From the NCBI RefSeq assembly GCF_000003815.2, contig NC_049994.1, positions 12,714,662-12,778,661 on the forward strand: a DNA stretch of 64,000 bases. The letters run 5' to 3'. Each line of letters opens with the position of its first letter. The first letter of the stretch is position 1. Both the position numbers and the translations under genes were made by a program. Origin of the DNA: Branchiostoma floridae. Lineage: Eukaryota; Chordata; Leptocardii; Amphioxiformes; Branchiostomatidae. The notes under the pieces are model-generated. The model had not been told where the DNA came from and did no database searches. It saw only the letters and a list, made by a program, of their open reading frames with translations. Positions 36,159-57,794 of this stretch are shown here, in pieces.

Positions 36159-39100
36159 TTATGTGAGAAGACCATCATATCTTTTTTTCAAAACATGGTC
36201 TAAGTACCTGCCTGTGTCCATTCCATATCTTGAGCAGAAATGGCGCGTAATTCGCACCTCCATGCTCCATTTTGTGCTGGGAAAACTTAGCGGCGTTGTG
36301 CTCTTACTATCACAATATCTTGTGGTCACCCTTTGGATTTTCCGAAACGCCTCAAGCTCTTCTTTAAAGTCCTGTCCGCCTTCCTCAATCCTCTCCCAAA
36401 GGGTCTTGTTAAAGTATTGATAAAGTGCATAGTCGACTTTGCTGATTTTTTTATGTGCATCTATGAGGTTCTGTCTTCTATCCATCTTGTAGGGATAGAC
36501 TGCCACATTGGATGGATAGTAAACGATGTCCTGAAATTCCCAACACATGGCGCGTTTCAGAAGCACGAGAGATTCCTCAAAATGTTCCAAAATCATTACA
36601 AAAATAAACTCTTCTTCGATGTACTTTATGAATTCTTCCATGTAGGTTGAATTTTCCCATTGCTCCCTCGGATAGCCGAGATCGTGCGCCATGAAGTTTC
36701 GGGTCACGGAAATGCCGTCGGGAATTCCCGTCCGAACCTTTCGGACTTCTTCTGCTCCCGAAGTGTAGATGTCGTCGTAGGTCTCCGGCTGTCGGAAAAA
36801 CTCTTGTAGGACGTCGCTGTTTTCGGGAATACCGAGTATTTTCGGTAGGAGATGATACTTGAAGGACGACTTGAACTGTTCGAAAGGTTCTCTCAAGATC
36901 GTAACGTAAACCGTGTCTTTAGGCATGATCTTTGACATCGCTGGTTTGTTGAAGACGGTATGTTCACACATGATGTTGAACGTTCCGGATTTAGCTGGTC
37001 GGTAGATGTCTTTGGTGATGGGGGAGGGCCATCCAAGGTACCTGTTGAGCGAGAAAAAAATTTTTAATAGTCTATCATGAAAGTTCCATCTGAACATTGA
37101 TTTGCTCATCACTTTAAGGGGAATTAAACTGTTCCTCAACACCCCCAAGTTGACTCACCAGAATTTTATTAGCATTATGCAAGGCGACTTCCAACAACCC
37201 ATTGCTTACATGATTAACTGATAAGTCCTGTGTTCAAAACAATTGTTAAGTCTTGACTTAACAATCTTGGCGGACAACTAAAAAGGTACAAAATTACGGT
37301 GAGTCAATTTTGTTTTAGTGGAAAACAGTTAAATTTCTCCATAACCTTACATGGAACTAAGACAGAATTGCTGCAATATCATAGTCTTGGTGACGTCATT
37401 AGACAATAAATCAATCAAATTCTCACCAATCGTTGATGTCACCCCTTGGTAACACAAATTCCAGCATCCTTTCGTCGCCATAGCGATGGAAGAGTGACGT
37501 CATCGTTTCGCTTCCCGACTTATGCGTCTTGATGAAGACAAAGTTGGTCTTTTCCGCGCATGTGCGGACGGGCCTTGTTTGTGGCAGGTCTGTTTAACAC
37601 AAACTGATACTCGATGAAATACATAAGTATGACAAGTTAGGCATATGTAATTTGTTTAAACAACTAATACGTAAATGTGGTGGTGCTATGTCTTGAAAGA
37701 CTTTTGATTTCTTTTAAATTCCATGCGTGCTACGTCAGAAAATATATAATGTGCACGTGACTTAAGTCAAAACAAGAACTAATATACAGTGCAGTACTAG
37801 TTTCGCTAGAATGTAGAAAATCGTTTGTCTAGTTCATTGTTGAAAACTGATATGAACATTCTCAAATTCCTGATCATGATGATTTTTTTTTTCAAACAAG
37901 AATTTAGTATTATTCTGGAGCGGTGATGTTTGTTTTTCCCCAGCATAGAGAATCTTAGCCTATGTTTAAAATCTCGCATCAACGCATCCAATAAATGCAA
38001 AAATCCCTTTTCCAGTATAGACTATAGAGAACCTTTAGCCTATGTTAAAAATCGCGAATCAGCGCTATCCCGAAAAATAAACAACACTGCTCCAGACGTT
38101 TTTGAAGGAGGCTAAGTATGTATTACCTACCTAAAGGACAGGCACGTAGCTTCTCCATACTCAGTTGTTCTTCAAGTTCCTGAAACATCCCAAGATGAGT
38201 ATTTCACTTAAAAAGATAACTAGTACATCCTTCCGTAACACCCGTATATCTACCTTCCGATTTGTCCGTAGCAAACTCTACGGTTTTTGGCAGCAATGAT
38301 AATAGAAAAGCATCAATGATTATTAGTACGTGTCCTACCATTAGCATTTGTGTAATTATCACATGTACACCAATAATATATAGCAGAAGCTGAAATGCTA
38401 ACGACCATGAACACTTTGCCATTGCTTTGACCGCTTACTGTTCGTGGCAGTCTCTTTACACCAGGCCTGGAGAAACTCAGAAAGCCAAAGTCTTTCCAAG
38501 AAAAATATGTACCTGAATTTTGACATTCAGTTGTCGGATTTTGCTCTCTTCGTCGTCTACTTGCCCCTTCTCTGCCACATTCTGGTCTTCACTGTAGCAT
38601 AAATAAAAAATAAAAAAAGAATTCTGGCATTGTATCATAGCGTGCAAGATCTACCAACAATACATGAGGATAGAAAATACTAGTAACACACATATGTATA
38701 CAATAATGTGCAGAAATTCTCCTTGCTTGTTTTTGCGTGTCATAACGTCAGTATGCAAGAATATAATACTGCACTGTTGATAGATTTTTGCCGAAGAAAG
38801 TTGCCAAGCTCCCGCCGCGCTCTCTCTGCGACCTGAAATTTGATAAATCGCTCAACGAATTGTACAGAAAATGAACGAATTTTTTTCATGCTTCTGTGTT
38901 GTTGTCTTTTCATTCATTTTGTGCGATCTATCCAGTATGAAATCAGTATGAAAGCGCAGCTAGCCTACGGTCAACCGATGCTCCGCCGGGTAGTTTGCGG
39001 GCTGTTCTTTCTCACTTTCGGGCGGGTCCGGGGCCCGGCAGAAAAAGTACTATATATAGAGAGAGAGCGGTTTCAATAAAGCACGGGCCCCGGGTAAGGC

Positions 39101-39395
39101 TAACGTCACATTTCGAGACCAGACCCCGCCCGGGCTGTTTATGGAAACGACAATACGGCAATTGGTATCTTTTTTATCACACTTTTCGTTCCCGAAAGCT
39201 GCCTGGTCGGGGTCCAGTTTGGAAATGTGACGTAAGCCTATTATGGTGAACTCTGCAATCTCTGATTGAAACCTACGTTGTTTGTCTGTCGAGGTGCCCC
39301 ACACAGTACGTCAGGGCCAGGCAGGTGATGGTCACGGATGTTCCCAGCCCCAGCAGCAACAGGCGGAACCCGCACACCGCAGGCCGCCGGCTCAT
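36159..39395 (-). CDS. Galactose-3-O-sulfotransferase-like enzyme, 5 exons
   Basis: A type II Golgi sulfotransferase of the GAL3ST (galactosylceramide sulfotransferase) family, transferring sulfate from PAPS to the 3-OH of galactose on glycolipids or glycans. Minus-strand exons: 39395-39277, 38591-38513, 38179-38131, 37589-37427, 37041-36159, all phase-compatible, giving 430 residues (family about 420-490). Residues 1-10 are a basic cytoplasmic tip, 11-31 a membrane anchor (RLLLLGLGTS onward), and 41-82 a charged, helix-prone stem rich in E, Q and K. The PAPS 5'-phosphosulfate loop is FIKTHKSGSETM (101-112). The 3'-phosphate motif is VTILREPFEQFKSS (183-196). FNIMCEHTVF, FMAHDLGY and EESLVLLKRAMCWEFQDIVYY also match the family. 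The acceptor cannot be told from sequence. GAL3ST families are often expanded in lancelets (inference), so no paralogue symbol is given. Confidence 0.88.
39090..39246. mobile_element. Hairpin element next to GAL3ST exon 1 donor
   Basis: Left arm AGGCTAACGTCACATTTC pairs with GAAATGTGACGTAAGCCT at the right. Inner GACCCCGCCCGGGCT pairs imperfectly with the complement near 39205. Lies in intron 1 of the sulfotransferase gene, about 30 bp from the exon 1 donor. Confidence 0.75.
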
Positions 39396-39573
39396 CCTTG
39401 GGACACGTGCACGGTCGTCACCTTCAAAAACGTCAAGGAAAATAATTTCCAAGCTGATCTTAAGCCGGGTTCACACGTTTATACGTCCGTATGGAAGTCT
39501 TAACCTCTACCAGGCTCCACAGCTTGGTTGCTGGAAAAAATGATAGGAGGAATTTGATAAATATAGCTAGATA

Positions 39574-39640
39574 ACATACCAGAGGAGTAAGCTGTCCGAG
39601 GAGTGTGGTTTGCGACCAGCTTACTCCGTTGGTATGCTGT
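39574..39640. repeat. Short hairpin, GGAGTAAGCTG arms
   Basis: ATACCAGAGGAGTAAGCTG pairs with CAGCTTACTCCGTTGGTAT around a 22-base loop. It resembles the cores of the family B hairpins. Confidence 0.65.
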
Positions 39641-41075
39641 ACGGCCTTTAATATTTGTCCAATTTCTACAGTTTTTTTTAGCTGCGTAACGTTATAGTCT
39701 GTGTCATCTTTAAAAAGAAACCGTAATCTGATTCGATCTGAGTCGACAAAGAATCTGTTTCCGCAGTCCGGGTTACCTTGCACTGACCCAGAGAAGACAA
39801 AGACTTAAGCTGAGCTTAGCACACAATACGTGTCTATACGGCACCAAAGCCATAGACAAAACATTGCAAAGAAACTTTTTGATGAGCCAATCTCACATTA
39901 CCACACACACCACTCACATAGCCTTTCCATTTTGCTTTCAGGGTTTGATAGTTTGTCATAGAATGGAAGAGTATTTATGAGTGTGAATTGACCCCAACAG
40001 GTGACTGTATACATGTACACAGTTTTCCACTATTGTCTATGCTGTATAATTCCTGAACAACACAAAGTTCGCTAGGTTACCCTCTCTACAGATCTAGACC
40101 TACCTGTTATCATTTACCTTCACGGTACTACTTAGAGTAGAAGATATCAATAGTAAAATACTCACTGGCCGTAGAATCATACCTGTACCTGGTACCGTCA
40201 CATGGCACCACGTATTTTACCTGCCACATGTCTCAAAGGTACCCTTACCTGGTGTACTCTATATCTTTACAGGGTCATGAGCCCATTCTTGTTGACCCAC
40301 ATGGTCATCCAGGGAGTGAACAATCTTCTCTCATAACCATCTAGTCTGGAAAAAGTCTCTCTACAATGTCACACAGAGTTACGAGTGAGGTGGCCACGAC
40401 AGTTTTTTTAACGGTCCGCCATTTTGTTTTTGATTCACCTGAGTTCACATGACCTTGCGTGACACCTCATTGTTGTGTCAGGGTCCCTTTCACGTTAAGC
40501 GAGCATTACATAGCTATGGCTACTGGAGCCGTCATAGGGTGGATTGGTTACCATTGGTTAGAATTGACGTCTTTAAACTGATCTAGATGATACCCAGCAC
40601 CAAGATATCACCTCTACCGAAATAATTGACGTTTAACAACAACAACAATAGCAAATATTGATACGTTAATAAACATATATGGCAGTACTACCTCGAGCTA
40701 GGTTTGGGTTGCTTTCGCAACATCACCTCTCAAAAGTCCACCGGGTGTCATGATACCGCCACAGCAAAAAAATTAGAGGCCTTCTCATTTGGATTGTGTT
40801 AAACATCTAGATATCTAAAAAAAGTGTTTATTCCTCATGGTTACTTATCATGCATTGGTACATCTCCCCAAGGACGTTATAACGCCCCTGCTCTCTCTGA
40901 ATCACTTAAATGTATTTCTTTATGCGGGACATGTTATCGTGGCATCCGTTGGAATTTTTTCTATCAGAGTTGGTAACGTTAGTTATTGCAACAGGTGTTA
41001 TCATCGGGCGGCAGTAGATGCGGTTGACCGCAAATTGGCCATGAATTTAGGAATACAGACCTCTCGGCTTACTCT

Positions 41076-41155
41076 ATGTAACACAAACTCTGCTGTCTGG
41101 GGCTGTAACTGGCCAGATGTTGGGCGGGCTGCGCTATATAAACGAGATTCAATCA
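41076..41155. repeat. Dispersed repeat shared with 61976-62066
   Basis: TGTAACACAAACTCTGCTGT followed by CTGGGGCTGTAACTGGCC occurs at both places, then GTTGGGCGGGCTG and a GAGATT-AATCAG segment. The copy at 61976 carries a small CTCC-GGAG insertion. Family not identified. Confidence 0.75.
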
Positions 41156-41869
41156 GACTATCTCTCGGCTCTGTGTCTTCTATATGCCTGTGCGCTCTCT
41201 CTGCCATTTGGCCACCGCGGAGTACGTATGTAGAAGCCATATATCTGCTCATTGCTCGTCCGAGTGTTGCTACTCTACAAGAGCGTCTAAGAAAACATAT
41301 CTATTGTTGGCTTGCGGTTGATGAGAGGTTTTGTGATTTGTGAGTATTTGTCACATGGTTAATTCTCTTGTATTGTATGTTTTTGCTTATCTGAATAAAG
41401 TTTGAAAAAAAATCTCTTTATAAGTGCTTGGCACTACTCTGACTTTGTACTAAAAACATCTCTATGTCACTAGATACTATCCAAACTTGATTTTAGTATA
41501 GTTAGTTTAGTCGATAAGGAAGTGTGTAACAGGTAAATATGAATATCAAAATGGAACAGTACATAGTGTCACTGTTAATAGTCTCCGAGATCTCCTTTTG
41601 TTTGACGACTTCTCGGCATGGTGGATGTACATTGATGTAACTTAACATATCTCCCTTGGCCTGCCCTGTATTTCTTCTTATCAATATGTTGCAATTGTTC
41701 CTTGACAATCGACGGCAAAAGCAACGCCCACACTAAAGCACATACCTATATCCGAATTTAACACATACATGTATAACGCTCCATAATAACCGAACACGTG
41801 GCAACGAACTCTTAATCAAGTTTCAATTGAACACTTAAATCACAAATCCCTCTCGTTTTGCAAAATGTA

Positions 41870-42062
41870 ACCACTGCCTCCAAAGAAGAAATCTAACCCA
41901 ACAATAAATGCACTTTACAGTTGATTAGACATAATAGTGTTATGTACTCCTTTACTTTTGTAGCTTGAGAATGTTAATGCAATTAGCCGTCGGGCATAAT
42001 TTTGCAAATAGATATCATTAAGTACGTTTACTTTGCCGGGTCTATGATCTGGTATTTTGAAG
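41870..42062. repeat. Dispersed repeat, copy 2 (see 22955-23120)
   Basis: Shares AAGAAGAAATCTAACCC, GATTAGACATA, TTATGTACT and GCAATTAGCCGTCGGGCAT with the copy at 22955-23120. Confidence 0.55.
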
Positions 42063-42510
42063 TAATAGAGACGGCATTAATGGATGCATTTTGCTCATTC
42101 ATTGGGATCTATATAAGAGTAAAGCTATCAACTAAACTAAGCGAACCATAAGGTTAACACTACTTATATTCAGATCCCTGACGTTTCGGGCAAAACAAAA
42201 CTTTGGCAACTTTAAAGATTTCTTATCTTTGATACCATACCATCATAGTATTACATAATTTTTCCTCGTCGGCATCTATTTTTAAAAGGTAGTCACCCTG
42301 ATATTAGGAGCATGACCTGTACCACTGCGGCACTTCAAATATGTTCTGTTGACATGCCTCCCCAGTTATGTTTGTCCAGGGAATATACTAGGTAACATAT
42401 TACGTAAATACCTGCGAACCAAACAAGTGGTGTTCTAGTTCTGTGTCCAGAAAAAGGCTCGCAGGGGGGTTCTGGTCTAATTTCGATCAACTGTCTTGCT
42501 TATATCGCTA

Positions 42511-42674
42511 TACAGTCAAACCTGTACAAATGACCTACTTTACATAAGGACAACCAGGCCACGGTGACCACTTTTTGGTGGTCCTCTAGATAATTATTCC
42601 CATTGACACAAGCATGATTATAGTGACCACATTACCTTACATCTCAGTGGTCTTCTTTGGCAGGTTTGACTGTA
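42511..42674. mobile_element. MITE family C, 164 bp, TA-flanked
   Basis: Begins TACAGTCAAACCTG and ends CAGGTTTGACTGTA, a perfect inverted terminal repeat. TA at both ends suggests a Tc1/mariner-type insertion. A diverged relative lies at 50795-50990. Confidence 0.85.
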
Positions 42675-43649
42675 TCTTCGGGTCAAATGATCCAGAGCGC
42701 ATTAGAGGAACGTAACACAATGGCACTGGAAGAATTGCTCCCATTTTCCCCACAGTTTTTTTGTTGTTTTGGTTTTAGGAATCCTTGACTTGTACTGAGC
42801 AACAACAACAAGCACTCCGCTCTATCAATTGTTTTCAAAAATGAGCAAATTCACTGCAGTTCATGTCAGCTAGATCTGTTATAGCAACACAGAATCGAAG
42901 TAAGGTTACATCTTTTAACTGGCCTGAACGTAAACAAATCATACAGGTGACCATCGCAACCCCTTAGTAACCCTTCCCGTGTATTTAAACCGGCTGTCAG
43001 GGGCGCCCAGTGTTTTTAAACGCTGCTTGTTGTTGTTTCCTGGCCCCGAAACGGCGGTCTCGCCAACAATAACACGCCGTTTTGATTCTGAATTCGTCTG
43101 TTACTCTTATCTTTTGAGGGAAGGTCGTCCCATATCGGAATCTTACAACTCTCACAGGTGTTTCTGGGTTACCTGTGGGGCGGCCACACCGGGGGGAGTT
43201 AAACAGAACAGCCGTTATCAGGCAATCCCAGAGACCCCATAGGCCTATCAACTTCTTCACCGTTGCCAATGACAATGCTCTAGAAAAATCGTGACCAAAC
43301 GGAATGATGTTGATACTTTTGTGAGAAACAGAAAAAACAAAGTCTGAAGATTGTTTTTGTGCCATTTGTTTCCAAAATACGCCACTTTAACCATACTGAC
43401 AATATAATACAGTTTCATAGACAATTGACATTAGGTTTTCTCTGTATGAACACTAGAACCATATGTAAAAAGTTAAAACATCATATTCTTGAGCGTGTAG
43501 AATATTATTACCAACTTCATCGCCATGACAACGCCATGTAAAAATGATATCAACCCGTCAACGTTTGACTTGCCTTTCATCAGGCACAATTATAATGATG
43601 TATGGGGTCGTGACTGTGCATTATGCAAATAGTGAAAATGCCGTTCTAG

Positions 43650-51282
<7,633 letters not shown>

Positions 51283-54200
51283 TGTTGATTGTTTACGGTC
51301 GCTATGGTTACCACGATGTAGTGTATTCGAAGATGGCAAATGTGCCAGGTTTATGAGAATCGTGAAATGGAAGAAGAAAGTCAACTTTGCAGACGGCAAA
51401 GCGTCAAGCAGGGTAGCACGCGGCTGCCGAGGTGCATCATATCAAGAATATACGTCTCAAGAAAGGAAAAACAGACTGAAGAAAAAGACTACCCAAGTCT
51501 CAATCGATGTGTTACAGGATGTAGTCGAGTTTGTAGCAATAGAAGTATATCCAGAGCTCGTCTATGTGCTCTTGAATAGAAGGAAGCAGCAAAGATGTTT
51601 GTACTGTTGGATATTATTAATCGTGCCACACGTTTCTATATGTGCTCACAAGAATCTACGGAGTTTATTCTGAAATGCGCCAGGAGAAAATAGGAACCAA
51701 ACTTTCCTTGGGACCACTAATTATATTCACAGGACTTCTAACACGCATTGATAGCGTACGGGAACTTCCCACGACTTCTTCTCAAGGGGTTAGGAACACA
51801 GCTATTCAGAGCTAGAGTAAATCCATAATGTTAGCAATTTAACAAGCAGCCAGCGGTCATGGCTCACAGTACAGTTAATTAGCTAGATTGTTAGATCTTT
51901 CGCTGCATGCTTGCAGGAATGTATAGGAAGTTTGTTCAAACTTGCCGTAAATACTATGGTAGAGATGTTAGAAGGGAAGCAGGACCTGGTTGGTACTGGT
52001 TGTCCCAATTATATAAGCTACTGCTGTTAGGTAGCCTACAAACTTTTCTAGCAGTACTTTCACTGGACTTTTTTCGAGTCCATGTTGTTGAAGTCTTAGA
52101 TAAGCAATTGTGCAGGGTTCTTGGGGCTGCAAGTAGCTGGCCAAAAGATGTATTTTGGTCGAGATGTTGATTTTATATGGCGAGCAGGGTTGTCGTAGCA
52201 GATGTATGTCGTTAAGAGTGTTGTATTTTCCTATCTCACTGCTCAGAAGCCAAATACCAAGAGCATAGAATGTGTTATTTTTTATGCAACGAGCATACGT
52301 GCATTATGGTGTACTTATACTTGAAATCTAAACCGTGTCAAAGACGTTCTAAGGGTTGCTGCCCTGTCTTTGGTTGTGCGAAAGCAACCTTCGAAAGGTT
52401 AGAGGCATTGTCTGCAAGGCATGCATTTATGGAGCAGGCTATTCTAAGGGGAACAGCAACCAAGTGAACTACTCTGATTGTACCCTAGCCGAAAAGAGAA
52501 CACAAAGTAACAAAAGTCTTGCCTTATATCGCCACATGACTGTAGAATTTCATAAGCTAAACATGTATTTACAGTACTAAGAGATTGAATCTCTGCAATC
52601 GAGGTCGTTGGCCCTCAGTGAAAACCAATGGTTTACTTGAGAATTGGACTGTTGTAGTGAAAAGATGATGAAGAAATGTTGTCTTGTCTGGTACGGGAAT
52701 GAAAAGTTGTCTCTGCAGCAATACAAAGGAAATAATTACAAAGCTGAAGCAACTACTGGTGTAAATGTTGACTCTAAATGTTTATATATATTATCTATAT
52801 CTATAACTAATGCAATATGACTGGATTCAGTGGATTAATTTATTTTGATTGAACAGGAACTTGATTTTGTGTAAAAGAGCTAGCCTTTTTGTGACCCAGT
52901 TATAGACTTGTATTTCCTATCATGAGATTTATGGAAGCCATTCTGCCATAGAAGAAGATATGTATCTTATACCTCACAGTATAATATCATGTTTGAATGG
53001 AAATAAGCTTTGCTTCCCAGTCCACCACTTTCTCATAGTGACCACATAGACTGCAACCAGCAGAGCTGGAACACTGATATGGTTTGTAACCAAGTCTCAA
53101 TTTTGTAGTGACTACCTACTCCTAATGGCTATCAGAGACTTAATGTCATTATCTAGTACTCAAAAGTATGGAATTTGGCTATAGAGTCTGTAAAGACTTG
53201 TGGAAACTGGGGTCAGAAAAAAGTTCTGGAAGAAGAGGATCACTTTGAGAAAACTTAAAAATCCTGTATGCTACATTGATCTTAATTTGGTCTTGCCCAT
53301 TGTGGAAAGGTGATAAATTCTCAAGACATTATGCACACCTTTTGTGTTAAACTACGTTTCTCATTTTAATTTGGTGCAGCTTTTAATGGACAATCCATGC
53401 AAACTGCCCCTTAAATGGATTATGTACCCATTGCTTTGGAGAGGATAGCAAAGCTTACTTTCCTGTTGTGTTACCCATTTGTGTTGTCAGTGTTTTGGAT
53501 TCTTAGAATATATGATACGGTAGAAAATAGAAATTACCACGTTGCACTGCATATCCGATGAGATTCCTAGCTTGCTGTTGATTACAGAGAGCCATTCTGA
53601 TCATGTTTTTGAGATGATTAAGTTTCTAGACAATTTTAGGTTAAAATGTATTGTTCTCAGTGTAGTATAAAAGTACAAAGACATTATTCAAGATTCGAGA
53701 CGAAACAGCGTAGTTAAGTTAGTAAGCCAAAGACATAGGTGTTAAATGGAAATAACAAACCAAACAGTTTCCTTGATAAAAACTTTGAATGCCATAATTG
53801 ATGTATCCAAGATTAATTTGTGTGGGATGAGTCTGATAACATTTACACTGACCGAGGTGAAATTTTTAGAATATTTCCCTCAAATATTTAAAAACATTAT
53901 CAATTTATTGTAAATTGCAACCAACTTCCAACAGCCCCTCATCATGCGACTTTTCATATATTGCTGATTGTTTTAGATAAGACAGAGCCATGGTCCTTTC
54001 CTTGTTTGGAGCCTGGACAAAAAGTACTTTATGCAGTTCACCAAGGCTTTTATAGACCACAACGAAGAGTGTTAGGCTTAAGGTTAACTATATATTATAT
54101 GTATTATATATATGCATGATAACTTGATTGTCTTTCACTGCGCACAGATATAGTTCTTGTTTACAACTATGTATAGGGAGAGAGAGAGCTGATATGACAG

Positions 54201-55061
54201 CTGTCAATCACTTTGCCGTTGCATGTTGATTTCTGGTTTCCCATATATGGTATCATGGCTGCTAGGAAATACACGTAATAATATTCAAGGGTTACATATG
54301 TGTACTTAAACAGATATTTTGGTAGGAAGCGTTTAGATGGAATTGTTTTTCCGATAGATTATACTGTGTACCAGGAAATTGAAAACTACTCACCGTTGCA
54401 TGTTTGCCAGGTGTATGACTATGAATAATTAATTATTACTGTGTGTTACTCTACACTACTGAGGATGTAATGTGTGATACTTATGAACTGTACTCCTACA
54501 CAAAAAGACTGGAGCTGTCTCACATGTGATATTGAAACTTTCCGTACGTTTGACACCCCCCTTGTGAAATGGACTGGTCCCAGCTCAGTGGCTACTGCCA
54601 GAAAAGTGGATACTTTGTGGACTGTTCCATTATTGGATGAAGGGATGTGATTGTTGTGCTTAGCAGAAAAAAAGTGGTGGTGTTGTTTGCTTGCACTTTG
54701 GTGACCTGAAAAGTTGGACTTGTAATCGTGGCAGTAGTATTGAGATGGGACAGACAAAGTGAAATGTGGAGGGCTGTCAGAAATGTACGAAAGCTACAAC
54801 TAATAATTGTGCTTGAGTGTTATGATATTGTTAATGTTGAATGGTGGGAAAAGCTGTGGGGAAATACTAGTGATGCATTTTATTGCCTTGAAAATTTGAA
54901 ATGTGGTTTACTAATGTTATGAAGAGTTCGCCTAGCTAGTTCCACTTGGATAGTGGGTGTTGATGTGATGACATAGAGGTAAAGTATATAGTTTATTATG
55001 CAGAATTATAGTGACGGACCATTCAGAGATGGCGTTACCTATTACTATTAGATATTGAAAT

Positions 55062-55161
55062 NNNNNNNNNNNNNNNNNNNNNNNNNNNNNNNNNNNNNNN
55101 NNNNNNNNNNNNNNNNNNNNNNNNNNNNNNNNNNNNNNNNNNNNNNNNNNNNNNNNNNNNN
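55062..55161. other. Assembly gap (100 N)
   Basis: Exactly 100 N, the usual placeholder for a gap of unknown size. Confidence 0.99.
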
Positions 55162-57472
55162 CTGACTTTTACCAAGTTTTGTTTCACCACAGTATGTCGT
55201 CTGGACAAAAATGGGGAAATTTTGCTTAAAAGATTGTGTAAAGTCAAGGACTAGACTCTAAAATGACGCCTAAAGTACAGTTGATTTACGTAGATACACA
55301 ACCCCTCTATTCTGAAAAATCTTGGAAGAGTTTTGAATGTTTTGGAAGTTCGCTGTTTTTCTTTGCTCATAAGACCATTTTCAAGGGGTTTGGTTTGAAC
55401 CATTGTATTGTTGGATAAAGAGCATCAAAAATATTTGTTGCCAAAATATGAAAAGAAAGTTTTCCATCCCATTCAACTTCCAGCCAATGATTTTTTTCTT
55501 CATTTTTGCATTATAATTCCCCACTGAAAATTGTGCATGTATCAAATTTTTCCTTTCTGGATACAACTTACGATATCTGTGGCTATGAAGTCCAACTAAA
55601 AGTCTAAAAGCAAAGTGTTAAGCACATGGCATACAGTTGTTTGAGTGTTTCTTGCAAGGTGGATGTGTGAATGAGTCCACTGTTTTGACAATGCTAACAA
55701 TGTACAACCCTGCAGACAGACATGCAGAAGGCAGCTTAATAAGGATAGGATGTACTGTCTATGCACATATTGATACAGTACCAGTACTTACAAATCAGAG
55801 TTGAACTTCTCTCAAAAGTTCTTGGCCAGTTTGACTTATCAGTATTAGGAAGATCTCAGTGTAAAATTAGTTGCCATGAGTAGGCAATTGTGACTAGCAA
55901 ACATATCTTTTATTTTGATAGTAGAACTGCTGGATTTAGAACCATTTCATTGCCCCAAAAATAATGCTTTTGTCTTTCTCAAAACCTATATTGTAGATGT
56001 AGTAAATTTAGATTTACTGGTACTCATGAAATCAACAGTATAAAACTAAAAGAATGAGCATTTTACTTTGACATGATGAGCAAAATGTTATCTAGAAAAG
56101 GCCATGAGAAATATCGAAGGTTGTTTAATATCATTCTATATCTATGCCAGTATCAAGAATTTGCAAATTATAAGTTAGAGATGCTGAAAAATTTTGCAAC
56201 AGAACAAGATGTGATGATGACTGAAAAGTACTTGAAGTATAATGTACTAAAACACCAGTCCCTCATATGTACCCATTAGGTTGTATTTTTTGTGAACTCC
56301 AATGCCATATATGTTTGCTGATTTTGCCAGTTATAGATTTCATTTCATATTTAGAGAATGATACTTGATTTTGTCAAGTGCAAAGCTAAACTGTAATGAC
56401 CATGAATGGCTTTTAAAATGACTTTACATTGCTCAAAATTTGTCCAAGCTTGCCTGTGACACACCATGATTATACTGATGTTACATGCTGAATATTTGGT
56501 TTTTACAGACCCTACCTTTTTTTTTATGTTGCCAAAAGTCATACTCATCAAGTTTTTCATAATCTGGAATGATGGCCAGTTGTCATGAAATTGAAGGATT
56601 TTAGGGAAAGTATGGCTAATTATTAGATTCTCATATTGTCAACTAGAAATATAGACTGAAAATTGTTCTGTGCAATCATCAAAACATTACATATTCAATG
56701 TATGCCAGTATATTGCTGCATTTAGAGTATCAATTGGCAATTATTGACAATAAACCAATTCAGCATTTTTTATGTTAATATTGATCTTCTTGATTTCCTG
56801 TTGCTGCTAGTGCAGGGTATATGCAGCTTCTCTGGTGGCTTGTATGGACAGCGTATCTTTTCTTTTTCTCAGGGATATTTACAATGGTGTTTCTTTTTTA
56901 CTCCCATGTTTTTGTGTGTGTGAATGCTTTGGCAGTGTGGACTTGCTGGTAGTGCAGAGCGTTGGTACGGGGGCCCATGTGGAATGAAAGTAGAATACTG
57001 ATTCCTGCATATAGTGAATGGAGTTGCTATTACTAAGACATGGACTGATTCCATAGGTAGATGTTTTCTATGTTGACATATTATCATGTTCACCTAAGTA
57101 ATGAGAATTTCTGAGCATCTCCGATATTTATACTGTGCAAGGAGGTGAGATTTCTATGTGGGGTTCAGCCGTTTTGACTTACATAATATTGGATGTTTTT
57201 TCTATCAAGTTCATAAGTTCTGAGATTGATATACACGGTAAAACTTGCACTTGCAGCAAAAAATTATTCCAGTGTAACTTAAACACAACTGTTTGTGGAT
57301 TTGAATAAACTCAACATGGTATGTGCTTTGCCATGGATGTTGAATGGTAAAAAGGCTGTTGTGTATTTGTATTGTATTGTATATACATCTACATAATATG
57401 GTATTGTACGCCAGGTGAATCTAGTCAACTTAGTTTTCTTAGGAACACGCTGTTATTTTTCTCTATCATTAG

Positions 57473-57622
57473 TCTCCAAGCAGACCCTACAGTGCCTTAA
57501 GATACTATCAAAGCTGGCAAAGGAGTATAGCCGGCTCTGGTGCCGTTTGACTCCCTTTGGCCGGCTATACTCCTTTGCCAGCTTTGATACTATCTTTAGG
57601 CACCGTAGGATCTGCTTGGAGA
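57473..57622. mobile_element. Hairpin MITE family B, copy 2
   Basis: Termini TCTCCAAGCAGA and TCTGCTTGGAGA. Arms contain GATACTATCAAAGCTGGCAA and its complement around a loop of about 25 bases. Same termini as at 26109-26289. Confidence 0.9.
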
Positions 57623-57794
57623 CCATCATTTTGGCTCCTTCATCCACTGATCCAGGCAAAGATCTTTATTCTTATTGTTCAAATAGAAGTCAGTCTCTAG
57701 AACTGGATAAAAATGGAGAAATGCTTCTAGTCGTTTCGAGTGACTTCTATAGAAGTGCCTCCTAATGATAGATGTCACTTGAAATGTCTGGAAG

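Larger units (their letters stand above)
39641..42500. other. Intergenic, no gene recognised
   Basis: A 168-codon plus-strand frame at 40837-41343 is the longest but has no recognisable family and no splice support. It overlaps a dispersed repeat (41076-41155) and is followed by AATAAA and a short A tract near 41393-41410. It could be a decayed retroelement, but this is not established. Confidence 0.4.

Noticed and set aside
40837-41343. 168-codon frame followed by AATAAA and A-run
   Set aside because: Considered as a retroelement tail or processed gene, but no recognisable domain, and it overlaps a dispersed repeat.
42979-43365. Overlapping frames on both strands upstream of MEIOC
   Set aside because: Neither resembles a family or has convincing splice sites. 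A TATTTAA near 42982 was not enough to call a gene.
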